Of a stretch of DNA of 64,000 bases, positions 36,888 through 45,846 are shown one piece after another. Within the stretch, counting starts at the first letter, position 1, and each line of letters begins with the position of its first letter. Both the position numbers and the translations under genes were made by a program. A model generated the notes under the pieces. It was not told where the DNA came from and did not search any database. It worked only from the letters and a program-made list of their open reading frames with translations. The DNA comes from CAZCVI01 sp964502145 (GTDB taxonomy: Bacteria > Acidobacteriota > Aminicenantia > UBA2199): contig CAZCVI010000004.1 of NCBI GenBank assembly GCA_964502145.1, positions 62,001-126,000 on the forward strand. The letters run 5' to 3'.

Positions 36888-39818
36888 TCACTTTTTGTCA
36901 TTAACAGGTTCTCTGAGAAACGTTAATGCATCGATGGGAACCTTTTCCACGGTTAATTTTTCTAAATTAATCATGTTAAACTTATCTTTAAATTGTGGTG
37001 GAATTTTGCCATTGGTCCTTCTATAAAGAGTATAGAAAAGATTAAGGGCTATTTCATGACTCAGGTCGAATTCCGTCAATAATTTATCAATTCTATCCAA
37101 GTCTGACTGTTTTGGGTTTTCCGGGAACCAGCGTATCAGTGCAAAAGAACAGTTGATGCGCAAATAGTTCGCAAACTCTGATATCTCAGGGTCAGTCATT
37201 CTTTCTATAATATGGAGAAGACAGTCGCTCACCCTTTTTTCAATCTTTGCGAATCCTTTTGGACGCTTTGATTTTGAGAATATCATGGGTGGAAAACTAT
37301 TGATCTTTAAATTTATTGAATGAAAACCACGAACAGCAAAGGCATAGATTAAATCACTGGATGGTTTATCTTGATTGTAGCAAGATTCAAGCACCGTAAT
37401 ATAGTATGGCTTGGGAGCATGGGGATGCAGCCGTTCCAGACAACGAACGATATTATATTTAGTGCGGTATCGCACATATAAACCATTATAATTTCCAGAA
37501 TTAAGAATTTCCAATGCTTTTGGAATCACAGTTTCTGCAAATACATGATCGTTTTCCTCCGAGGCAATTATTCCAATCGCTTCGAATAAATTCCTTACCA
37601 CATGGTTCCACTTCTCGATAGTTTGTTGTTTTGTTTTTCGATCATAGCAGGCATATTCGGTTTGAGCGGGGCACATCTTCTCAACGGTTTCGATTGCTAT
37701 TTCCGCGAAACTTTTATCATCTGGGAATAGTTCAATCAGATAGCAGTATGTTTCCTGGCTTTCGTAATCGAATGCGGAGGTCCCAGAAAGAACGCCAATA
37801 TGATTGTTAGTTTTCCCGCTTGGAGCAACCTCCCCCCGTTCTTTTATTTCCTGATATACAGACCACGCTAATATAAACTCCCGGAGTGATTGATGGATGA
37901 ATGCCCACGATTTGCTTTTGGAATCAGACGATACTTGAGCAAATATTTTAGGTAGTACAGGGGTGTTGGTACTGGCATTTTTTCTTTCCACCAGTTCGTC
38001 TGGACTTAGCAGAGATAGGATGCTTTCCGCTTCTGTCAAACCACGTCGTATCAATTCAGCGGAACTAATATTATCGGTCCGATTATCCAGCATTGCGCCA
38101 GCAATCCGGGCAATTATTTTTTTCGCCTCATCTGGTTCGGTAATCTTGTGTTTTTGAAGTACAAAATCAAACCATAGATTATAAAGCTGGGATTTATTTA
38201 AGGTCTTCCCCTTCAAATCATCGCTTTTGAATTTCAGCATGTCGACAACCACATCGAGGTATAATGGGTGACAGGCGATCTCAATTAAATGGTCTATTAT
38301 TTTTTCAACCGTATCAGGCAATTCTGCATTCTTTATCCTTTGATGGATTCGTTCCTTTACTTTATCATTTGGTAAAAGGGTGAGAGGAATTTTATGGGCA
38401 TTCTTAAAGAAATTTGACGACTCACCTTGACTCAGTCTGGTAAATACATGATCTCGGCATGAAATTGCAACCCGGGCTTTATTGTGATCACCGATTAAAT
38501 TCATTAATTCCTTAATAGAGGCTAATGCCTCCTGCGAACCTTTGGTCCGTGCTAATTCATCGAGGCCATCCAACACAATGACAATCTTTCCTTGACGGAC
38601 GTTCTCTTCAAACGCAATCTTTTGGCCGGCTGAAATTTCCTCACTGGGAAATATTATTTTTAACAGATCAATAGGAAGAGAGGTTTTATTGGAATCATAA
38701 TTTTGCATTGGATAAAAAAGAACGGGTTTTCCCTGGTCTGGTGACAACTCATCCAGACCATAGAGAATCCAATAGAGCAAGAGATTGGTTTTCCCGATGC
38801 CAGCCTCTCCGAGAAGAAACGCAATGGAAGTCATATTCTCGTTGTTTATCCAATAATTTAAAGCCTCAATATCCGCTTTCCGCTCAATGAAATCCTCCTT
38901 TAATTTACATGCGGAGACAATATCAGGACTGAAGGGATAGGGCGGTTTGGTAAATCCATCCCGGCTTTTTTCGTCATGAGCGTCCTGGCTATCGTCAAGA
39001 TAGTTGCGGAAATCCTCCAGGGCTTTATTAAGTTTACGTTTGACTTTTTCAATGATAATATCAAGCCGGTCCAGCGGTTTTAATTCCACTTGATGTCTTA
39101 TATATATCGACAACCCATGGGTATCTGGAAAAAGGGACAGCATGTTTTGATTAAAATTTTGCAGGTATTGTTTGGCTTGTTTCGGTGTCTCACCTTTCAA
39201 CACAATTTTAATCACGCAATCTGGACGGAGCTCTTCCAAGGGTTCTTCCCGGTTTCCATGAATGGTGAAGTTCCCCCGCTGACGTTGAATGCGCGGGTTG
39301 CAATAGGTTGAAGGGGCAATCGCCTTCGGATAGACCATCTGTTCTGGATCCCCGTACCAGAACCTTTTTTTATATGCGAAATTATATTCGTTGGGAACCA
39401 TAATGACAGATGGTTCGCCGCTTTGCATGTTGAGCTTTTCCGGATTAAGCATAAAGATGCACGGCATGTCTGTATTACCAGTCACGGCAAAAAAAAGAGC
39501 AATACCAATGACCTCGGTCCAGTCCAACAACCGTGTCGGGATCCCGAAGTGCTGCATATTGAATAGAATATACCAATCATCATGGTTATATCCCGTATTG
39601 ATGTTATCCATGAATTTAACAAATTCCCGGAAAAGTTCCCGCTCCTTTTTAGCGCCCCCATGGAATCGAAAAAGCGAAGGTATTAACTCATAATCATACG
39701 ATGTATGGCCTCTATACCATAACACCGGAGGATTATTCCATTCCGTCTTTATCTTTTCTACCACGTCAATCAGATGATTCCACGATATTACAATTCTCTC
39801 ATTTCTTTTATCCGGCAT
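36888..39818 (-). CDS. FRG-domain NACHT NTPase, candidate NLR-like antiphage protein
   Basis: 976 residues, ATG with AGGAGGTGGGGA upstream. Residues 1-245: FRG domain, with WYRGH at 34-38 and QHFGIPTRLLDWT at 89-101. Residues about 325-620: NACHT-type STAND NTPase with Walker A GEAGIGKT at 337-344, Walker B VLDGLDELA (Asp417, Asp420) and an arginine-rich sensor region. Residues about 650-976: helical repeat-like sensor, no recognisable family. Bacterial NACHT proteins with N-terminal effectors act as phage sensors that trigger abortive defence; the FRG domain is found in such proteins but its activity is uncertain. The gene stands alone with its own consensus promoter, as expected for single-gene defence systems. 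Confidence 0.88.
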   Translation of the reverse strand: MPDKRNERIVISWNHLIDVVEKIKTEWNNPPVLWYRGHTSYDYELIPSLFRFHGGAKKERELFREFVKFMDNINTGYNHDDWYILFNMQHFGIPTRLLDWTEVIGIALFFAVTGNTDMPCIFMLNPEKLNMQSGEPSVIMVPNEYNFAYKKRFWYGDPEQMVYPKAIAPSTYCNPRIQRQRGNFTIHGNREEPLEELRPDCVIKIVLKGETPKQAKQYLQNFNQNMLSLFPDTHGLSIYIRHQVELKPLDRLDIIIEKVKRKLNKALEDFRNYLDDSQDAHDEKSRDGFTKPPYPFSPDIVSACKLKEDFIERKADIEALNYWINNENMTSIAFLLGEAGIGKTNLLLYWILYGLDELSPDQGKPVLFYPMQNYDSNKTSLPIDLLKIIFPSEEISAGQKIAFEENVRQGKIVIVLDGLDELARTKGSQEALASIKELMNLIGDHNKARVAISCRDHVFTRLSQGESSNFFKNAHKIPLTLLPNDKVKERIHQRIKNAELPDTVEKIIDHLIEIACHPLYLDVVVDMLKFKSDDLKGKTLNKSQLYNLWFDFVLQKHKITEPDEAKKIIARIAGAMLDNRTDNISSAELIRRGLTEAESILSLLSPDELVERKNASTNTPVLPKIFAQVSSDSKSKSWAFIHQSLREFILAWSVYQEIKERGEVAPSGKTNNHIGVLSGTSAFDYESQETYCYLIELFPDDKSFAEIAIETVEKMCPAQTEYACYDRKTKQQTIEKWNHVVRNLFEAIGIIASEENDHVFAETVIPKALEILNSGNYNGLYVRYRTKYNIVRCLERLHPHAPKPYYITVLESCYNQDKPSSDLIYAFAVRGFHSINLKINSFPPMIFSKSKRPKGFAKIEKRVSDCLLHIIERMTDPEISEFANYLRINCSFALIRWFPENPKQSDLDRIDKLLTEFDLSHEIALNLFYTLYRRTNGKIPPQFKDKFNMINLEKLTVEKVPIDALTFLREPVNDKK

Positions 39819-39873
39819 TCCCCACCTCCTGTTGTTTATTTTCTTCGCTTCTGCTATCCTTTATCATAATCCC

Positions 39874-39901
39874 ATTATATTAATAAAAACCGAAATGTCA
39901 A
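39874..39901 (-). promoter_or_regulatory. Consensus promoter of the FRG-NACHT gene
   Basis: Minus strand: TTGACA (39896-39901), 16-bp spacer, TATAAT (39874-39879). Both boxes are perfect sigma-70 matches; spacer one short of optimal. Leader about 50 nt. Confidence 0.75.
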
Positions 39902-39955
39902 GAGAAAATGCGTATTATGACTCCAGTGATAGCCTTGTCTATACCAGTTTAGTAT

Positions 39956-39984
39956 AGGGTGGTCTTGCCCATCAAAACCACCCT
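39956..39984. other. Perfect 8-bp stem hairpin between divergent genes
   Basis: AGGGTGGT (39956-39963), 13-nt loop, ACCACCCT (39977-39984). It lies between the divergent FRG-NACHT and TPR genes, upstream of both promoters' transcripts, so it may be an operator or insulating terminator. A short GGGTAATCTGTGG piece of the 9-bp repeat family follows at 40008-40020. Confidence 0.5.
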
Positions 39985-40042
39985 GTTCGCAAAAATCATT
40001 TTTATTTGGGTAATCTGTGGTCTTCTTATCTTTTCCAGTCTC

Positions 40043-40071
40043 TTGTATTTGTAGATTTTTTTTGGTAGTAT
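40043..40071 (+). promoter_or_regulatory. Promoter of the TPR lipoprotein gene
   Basis: TTGTAT (40043-40048), 17-bp spacer, TAGTAT (40066-40071); four and five of six matches. Confidence 0.5.
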
Positions 40072-40114
40072 ATGGTTTATTGGTCGAGCGTTTTTCGCTG
40101 TGGAGGTTAAGAAT

Positions 40115-42016
40115 ATGTTCCTAAATAAGTGGTTTGGTTCTAGTCTACTTCTCCTAGTGCTTGTACTTTTGATTGTGTGTTTACCGGCCTGCCATTCCTT
40201 GTTCAAGGAAGCTGAGCAACTAGCCTTTGATGATAAGATTCCCCAGGCTATCGGAAAATATCGGCAACTCTTGACCAAGAACTCCAAAAATATAATGGTC
40301 ACTGTCAAGCTTGGGGAATTGTTAACCACCCAGGGATTATATGAAAAAGCCATCCAACTATACAAAAAAACAATTCATGATGGGATCAAGGATGCCCGTG
40401 TTTACTCCTCGCTGGGGAAACTGCTTCTTGAAACCGGGAAAGAGGATGAGGCAGTTTTTTATTTTGCGGAAGCCATCAAAAAAAATCCCAAGCACTCCCA
40501 TACTTACGAGATCTTAGGCGATTTTTACGCTACTAAAAATGATTTCCAAAAGGCCATATTAAATTATGAAAGCGCGTTGCGTTTTTCTTTCAAGCAGAAA
40601 TCCCTCTATCAAAAGCTCTCCTTGTTTTATCTGGAAAAAGGCGATAAAAAGAAAGCCCTTGATACTTTTTCCAGAGCAGTATCTGCCGATATTCAGTTTG
40701 TCTGGATATATCGAGATATCAGGAATGTATTAAGGCAAAAAAATGATACCCCAACTCTTGAAACATTATATCAGAGAGCATTGCATGTCGATAGTAAAGA
40801 TGCCGTTTATTTTTATGAGTTGGGCAATGATTTCTATTATATAAAAGAATATAATACCGCCCTGATTTGTTACCAGACCGCCTTGAATTTTAATCCCAAA
40901 AATGGCAAGGTTTACCACAATATGGCCATCCTTCTGGCAAAAAAAGGCGATTATAATGCCGCAATCGCCAATTTCAAAAATGCCCTGAAATTAATACCCG
41001 GTGAAGCCAGGATATACTTTGATATGGCCAATGCCCAATCTGGGAAAGGTGACTTTGACCTTGCTATATCCAGTTACCAAACCGCCCTGGAATTAAATCC
41101 CGATTATCCCCAGGCGTACAACAATCTGGGTCTTACATTCATTCAAAAAGGCAATTATGAAAACGCTGTTTTCGTCCTTCAAAAAGCCTTAAAATTAAAA
41201 CCCGATTTTGTAGAGGCTTACAACAATCTGGGCATTGCCCAAAAAGATAAAGGTGATAATGAAGAAGCTATCGCCAGTTTCCAAAAAGCGCTGAAGTTAA
41301 ACCCCGATTACACCACCGTTTATTTTAACATGGCTATAGCCCAAGACAATTTGGGTTTATATGATGCGGCCATCTCCAATTTGCAAAAGGTTCAGCAATT
41401 ATCGCCCCATTTCCCTTTATTATACCACCATATCGGTGTCGTGTTATATCATAGAGGTGACCTCGAAGCTGCCATCGCCAGTTTCCAAAAGGCCCTCCAA
41501 AGAACACCCAATGACCCTGAAGTTTACATCAATATTGCCGCCGTACAATTTGATCAAAGACAGTTTGATGACGCCATAACCAGTTATCAAATGGCCCTAA
41601 AATTAAGCCCCAGAGATCTTTCTGTCCAGAAGAATCTTGCCGAATTGTATCTACTCACCCACCGTTTTAATAAGGCCGGAGAATTGGCACAAGAAGTATT
41701 AAAAAACCGCAGCCTGCCACCCGATGATATTTTTGCCATGCAATTCCTAGCCATCGCCTCATTGTTCTTTCAAGAAAAGCAATCCCAAGCCTTAATCCAA
41801 TTACAGCGATTAATAAGCTCTTACCGGGACTTGATCAAAAATCGTAAACAAGACTGGGACTATACTCTTACCAAACAATACCTCGCCACAACCGAACGTT
41901 TAAGCAACCCTGTCCGGCTCCTACTGCTCAAATTAATCGCGCTCCTTGAAGCCCCCACAGACCAAGGAAGTAAAATCCTCCTTGAATTGGAAGTAATAAT
42001 GCAGGCTCTCCAATAA
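40115..42016 (+). CDS. TPR-repeat lipoprotein
   Basis: 633 residues from ATG 40115 (GGAGG at 40101-40105; the in-frame ATG at 40100 overlaps that site). A hydrophobic signal ends in the lipobox LPAC, so Cys about 22 is probably lipidated. About fourteen 34-residue tetratricopeptide repeats follow (for example AYNNLGIAQKDKGDNEEAIASFQKALKLNPDY-type units) to about residue 520, then a helical C-terminal region. TPR proteins scaffold complexes at the envelope; the partner is unknown. Repeats 8-12 are very alike, suggesting recent internal duplication. Confidence 0.88.
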   Translation: MFLNKWFGSSLLLLVLVLLIVCLPACHSLFKEAEQLAFDDKIPQAIGKYRQLLTKNSKNIMVTVKLGELLTTQGLYEKAIQLYKKTIHDGIKDARVYSSLGKLLLETGKEDEAVFYFAEAIKKNPKHSHTYEILGDFYATKNDFQKAILNYESALRFSFKQKSLYQKLSLFYLEKGDKKKALDTFSRAVSADIQFVWIYRDIRNVLRQKNDTPTLETLYQRALHVDSKDAVYFYELGNDFYYIKEYNTALICYQTALNFNPKNGKVYHNMAILLAKKGDYNAAIANFKNALKLIPGEARIYFDMANAQSGKGDFDLAISSYQTALELNPDYPQAYNNLGLTFIQKGNYENAVFVLQKALKLKPDFVEAYNNLGIAQKDKGDNEEAIASFQKALKLNPDYTTVYFNMAIAQDNLGLYDAAISNLQKVQQLSPHFPLLYHHIGVVLYHRGDLEAAIASFQKALQRTPNDPEVYINIAAVQFDQRQFDDAITSYQMALKLSPRDLSVQKNLAELYLLTHRFNKAGELAQEVLKNRSLPPDDIFAMQFLAIASLFFQEKQSQALIQLQRLISSYRDLIKNRKQDWDYTLTKQYLATTERLSNPVRLLLLKLIALLEAPTDQGSKILLELEVIMQALQ

Positions 42017-42039
42017 CGACTTAGCAGTTTTTATTTAGT

Positions 42040-42077
42040 CCACAGATTACACAGATTAAAATGATTACACAGATTAG
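42040..42077. repeat. 9-bp-periodic ACAGATT repeat
   Basis: CCACAGATT, ACACAGATT, AAAATGATT, ACACAGATT: four 9-bp units just after the TPR gene. Same family as 9578-9600 and 58317-58352. Confidence 0.7.
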
Positions 42078-42188
42078 AAAAAAGGGAATTTGCCTTTGAC
42101 TTTTCTTTTGAGATAAAAGAGAGGGCTCCTGTATATATGTATTTTATTTATACCTGAAATTTATGAAAAAAATCCTGGAGGTAATACC

Positions 42189-42833
42189 GTGAAAAAATTG
42201 TTCCCGTTAGCGTTAGTATTGGTTTTTGGGTGTCAGATCATGTGGGGGCAGCAACCGTTGCCCGCAACGCAGAATAAACAATTGGAAGTCAGAAAAGACC
42301 TCCTGTTAAGTCCACCGAAAATAGAGCAAATCGAACCATTGTTTGATGATTGCCAGCTTATTTTTTATGTCAAGGGCAAGACTTTTTTGCCTATGCAGGG
42401 CAATCGGGTAATTCATGTGAACTCTGGGAGTGCTACTTATGTACCGCAAATCACGTCTTGGACTTCGAACAAGATAGACTGCAAGTTAACCGGCTACTTC
42501 GAGTACGGGGTGAAACACAAGGTCTATATATACAACACAGCCACCCACACGATTGTATCCAATGCCTATGTATGGTGGATTATAACCCCACTGACCATCG
42601 CCAATAAAGATTATCACGTGGGCGACGCCGCCAGTGCAGCAGGACATTTATTAGGCCCCAACGCGGCGGGCCGGCAATTGAAGATCGGGAATGTCAATGC
42701 AACGATCACGCAATGGACCTGTGAAGATATCCTTTTCACCGTGCCCAATCTACCGCCGGGTGTTTATAAGGCCGTTCTGATGAAAGGAGCCACAGTATTG
42801 TCCACTGAAGCAACCATCAAAATAGTGCAGTAA
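42189..42833 (+). CDS. Secreted protein with IPT/TIG-like domains, function unknown
   Basis: 214 residues from GTG 42189 with TGGAGG upstream. Signal peptide ends near residue 21 (MWGQ). Two Ig-like segments are suggested: residues about 43-128 (IEQIEPLFDDCQLIFYVKGKTF...) and about 130-214 (ITPLTIANKDYHVGD...LPPGVYKAVLMKGATVL). Their pattern of strands and the final VYKAVL-STEATIKIV edge strand recall IPT/TIG folds in surface proteins. No catalytic residues stand out. Confidence 0.75.
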   Translation: MKKLFPLALVLVFGCQIMWGQQPLPATQNKQLEVRKDLLLSPPKIEQIEPLFDDCQLIFYVKGKTFLPMQGNRVIHVNSGSATYVPQITSWTSNKIDCKLTGYFEYGVKHKVYIYNTATHTIVSNAYVWWIITPLTIANKDYHVGDAASAAGHLLGPNAAGRQLKIGNVNATITQWTCEDILFTVPNLPPGVYKAVLMKGATVLSTEATIKIVQ

Positions 42834-42847
42834 AAAAAGAGAAGAAA

Positions 42848-42877
42848 GGTAGAGACGTTGCATGCAACGTCTCTACC
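42848..42877. terminator. 30-bp perfect palindrome between convergent genes
   Basis: GGTAGAGACGTTGCA followed directly by its reverse complement, with no spacer. It lies 15 bp from each of two converging stop codons. As RNA it would form a long stem; as DNA a cruciform. It may serve as a bidirectional terminator or be a small dispersed palindromic repeat. Confidence 0.75.
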
Positions 42878-42892
42878 CCCTGTATTACGGAT

Positions 42893-44407
42893 TTATTTCT
42901 TTTCAAGCTGGGTCATTCTGCTTTGAATGTCCGCGATGATTTTCTTATATTCCTGGTTTTCTTTCTGTAAATCGTGGATCATGTTCTGTTGTTCTTGGAC
43001 CACCTTGGTTAATACAGCCGTGACATCCATCGGACTTAACCCTTTACGGTCTGGAGTGGCGACCAGTTGCGGGACATCCTCGGCAATAAAACCCACGTAT
43101 TGATCCGTTTTATCTGTTTTATAATTATATTTCACCGGGGTTAGTTCCGTTAAAGCGGCCATCGCTTCAGCCGTGTTCAAATCTTCGATGTTTTCTTTTA
43201 AGGCACGGCTGGACGCATTCGTCCAGGTTCCACCCACAGAACAATAAGCGCCACTGGCCATATGGATAGGATACGCCGGACTATTTCTACTAATCCCTAA
43301 TTTCCCATTAACCACCAGCACATTCGTATCAAACTCACCATATATCAAGGGGGCGCTCGTGTTGGAATTATCAATATAAAGCTTGTTGGAACCCGTTTCA
43401 CTCGCTCCAGCTTGGTAACCCAGATACGTGTTTGCATTCCCCGTGGTGTTGGCACTCCCCGCGCCCACACCAATAAAGGTATTATAGTCGCCTGTAGTAT
43501 TACCGTATCCCGCCGAGACTCCTAAAAACGTGTTACCCCAGCCATCACTATTAAAATAACCCGCGCCTTTCCCAATAAAAGTGTTGGTGTCCCCGGAAAT
43601 ATTCGAATACCCGGCTAAATTGCCAATAAAGGTATTGTTGTAGCCATACGTCGTTCTATAACCCGCATAATAACCAAAAAAGCTGTTGTGATCCCCGGTA
43701 GTATTCGAGTATCCAGCAGCCCTGCCAAAAAATGTGGGCGCCCACCCAGTAGTATTGGACGCACCAGCGCTCAATCCATAAAAAGTAGTGTTTGTTCCCT
43801 CCGTGCCCAACACGCCACTACGATCCAGCACCGTTTTGTCTTTAGTACCACCCACGCCCCCTGCTTTCAGGCTTTCCTTCAAATCCTTTTTATAAGGAGC
43901 AATCACGTTATCACTGACACCATACAATTTTATGATATCCCTCAGCTTGCCCTCAATGCCAACCATCAGAGCTTCTTGTTCTACTTTGAAAAGCTTACCG
44001 TTGGACCATAATCCCAGCGCATTGCCTTTGTCATCCACAGCCTGCACATACCATATATATATCGTATCCGTTTGCAAGCGTTCTTCGACAGACAATGTCC
44101 AGGATAGAGCCGCTCCTGAAATATCTTTATTGATCACCGGTGACAACTGTGAAACCATTCCTTCATATGAGAGCCATTGCCCTTCCATAGCCTGAAATAC
44201 AGCGATGCGGTACGACCCTGCCCCCACCACTGAAGACCAACTAAAGGTTGGACAAGTCTGCCATATCACCGTCACTTCCGTTTCACTGCCCGGCGAAACA
44301 GCCACCGGGCCATTTCCTAGCCGCTGGGCAAATACACTGAAAGATAATAATAACACCATGGTTACCAAAAACCCAACTTTTAATAACCCACTGCTTTTTT
44401 TCTTCAT
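42893..44407 (-). CDS. Secreted YadA-head-like repeat protein with peptidase S74 intramolecular chaperone
   Basis: 504 residues from ATG 44407 with AGGAGG upstream. Signal peptide to about residue 28 (FSVFAQ). An Ig/FN3-like region (30-150) is followed by about eight 17-18-residue repeats of the form GYxNTTGDxNTFIGxxA (about 205-345), which would stack as a trimeric beta-helix. The C-terminus (about 400-504) is a peptidase S74 endosialidase chaperone with the autocleavage SSRALKENI motif, YVGFIAEDVP and a final coiled coil. S74 domains fold and then cut themselves from trimeric fibres. Here it is on a cellular secreted protein, not in a phage cluster. Confidence 0.87.
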   Translation of the reverse strand: MKKKSSGLLKVGFLVTMVLLLSFSVFAQRLGNGPVAVSPGSETEVTVIWQTCPTFSWSSVVGAGSYRIAVFQAMEGQWLSYEGMVSQLSPVINKDISGAALSWTLSVEERLQTDTIYIWYVQAVDDKGNALGLWSNGKLFKVEQEALMVGIEGKLRDIIKLYGVSDNVIAPYKKDLKESLKAGGVGGTKDKTVLDRSGVLGTEGTNTTFYGLSAGASNTTGWAPTFFGRAAGYSNTTGDHNSFFGYYAGYRTTYGYNNTFIGNLAGYSNISGDTNTFIGKGAGYFNSDGWGNTFLGVSAGYGNTTGDYNTFIGVGAGSANTTGNANTYLGYQAGASETGSNKLYIDNSNTSAPLIYGEFDTNVLVVNGKLGISRNSPAYPIHMASGAYCSVGGTWTNASSRALKENIEDLNTAEAMAALTELTPVKYNYKTDKTDQYVGFIAEDVPQLVATPDRKGLSPMDVTAVLTKVVQEQQNMIHDLQKENQEYKKIIADIQSRMTQLEKK

Positions 44408-44642
44408 AATTCCTCCTGGATTGTATAATTCTTTTTTTGTTCGTATTTGCTTTATGTTTACCATACCCCAATTGTATCATAATACCCAAGAGGAGATTAT
44501 AACTCGTGTTGCAAAACAGGATCAAAATTGTTCCAAATGGAAAATTGCCAGAAAAAAAAGGGGGGGCGGAGAATACCCCCCCGGCGTTACCAGTTCAATT
44601 TTATTTGCACTAAGACAATACGGAGGTTGACCTGCTACTATC

Positions 44643-45836
44643 TTATAAAGCAGTAATCAAACCAATCCCGGCGCTCGCGTATTTGTCCAAATCGCTTTTA
44701 AACACATAGGTGAACTCACCCACCAGACGGATATTTCGCCGCAAAAGTACTCCCAGAGTGGCAGACACCGATTGATATTCCAAAGCCACATCGTCCGAAT
44801 CCACCCAGTTGAATAGACCCGCAGCATACCATTTACTCTTATCTCCATAGGGGGTAAAAATAGCTTCTACAAAACCACCCCGCGTCACCACCTCTGTGTT
44901 GGAGTTGGCGTTATAACATGTATAGCAATACAAGGGGTTATCATCATGGCGGGTAATATACTGGGCATTGATTTGGAAATTATTCAAATCCAGGGTCGCG
45001 TCAGCGCCCCACATCCACACCTTATTGACATAATCATCCCAACCCCAGGCTTCCTTGCCATAATATGCACAGCCACCTATCCGAAAATGGTCGCCAATGT
45101 CTTGGGAAATCCGGCCAAACACATTTTTATACTTGTCCGTATCAAAATTTTTAAAGGTATCTGCTTCCTCAATACCACTACCATTCAATATTTCCAACGT
45201 GATATCCGTCCCACTTGCCAAACCCTTAGTAAATATCAGACCACGGTCATAAGTGAGATTGATTCGCGAAGACCCGGGTGCGGTCTTGTAAATATGATAA
45301 TCTTCAAAAGTGAGACGCAGTTCCCGTTTGAACAAGGGGTCCGAGACTTGAAATTGTCCAACAGTGACCGATATTCCCGTTTTGAATAAATCGTTGAACA
45401 CCACAAACGCATCTTCCAACCCCGCCACCTTACCCCGTTCCCCGAAGAAGAAATAAAAATAGTAGGATATATTCTTGGTTATTGAGCCACCGGAAAGAAG
45501 TTTCAACACGTAAGGTGCCGCAAAATCCAATTTCTCCTGTTTCCCATTGTTGTACTGCATGAACCCTTCCAGCCGTATCGCGATGGGTAATTCTCGGAGC
45601 AACGAGAGCATGTCATCCCCCGTATCCCGGAAAGCGCGGGGTGGCTCTTGATCTTTTAACACAAAACCATTGGCTGCAAACTCCTCACCATACGGTTTGA
45701 GACGGGGAAAAGGAGAATGGCACACATTGCAGGACATTTTATACTTCCGTGCAAAAGCAGGTATCCCAGAAAGCGGCTGGGAAAAACCAATTATAAAAAA
45801 CACAACGATCAATAGAAAAAACCAATACTTTTTCAT
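44643..45836 (-). CDS. Monoheme cytochrome c - outer membrane porin fusion
   Basis: 397 residues from ATG 45836, AGGAGGAG upstream. Signal peptide (1-23), then FARKYKMSCNVCH with one haem-binding CxxCH at 36-40 and the PFPRLKPYGEEF segment typical of this family. The remainder alternates polar and hydrophobic residues with aromatic girdles, as in a 14-16-strand beta-barrel, and ends in a hydrophobic strand. It starts 11 bp after the multiheme cytochrome gene, so the pair is an operon that could pass electrons through the outer membrane. Confidence 0.82.
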   Translation of the reverse strand: MKKYWFFLLIVVFFIIGFSQPLSGIPAFARKYKMSCNVCHSPFPRLKPYGEEFAANGFVLKDQEPPRAFRDTGDDMLSLLRELPIAIRLEGFMQYNNGKQEKLDFAAPYVLKLLSGGSITKNISYYFYFFFGERGKVAGLEDAFVVFNDLFKTGISVTVGQFQVSDPLFKRELRLTFEDYHIYKTAPGSSRINLTYDRGLIFTKGLASGTDITLEILNGSGIEEADTFKNFDTDKYKNVFGRISQDIGDHFRIGGCAYYGKEAWGWDDYVNKVWMWGADATLDLNNFQINAQYITRHDDNPLYCYTCYNANSNTEVVTRGGFVEAIFTPYGDKSKWYAAGLFNWVDSDDVALEYQSVSATLGVLLRRNIRLVGEFTYVFKSDLDKYASAGIGLITAL

Positions 45837-45846
45837 GAAACTCCTC

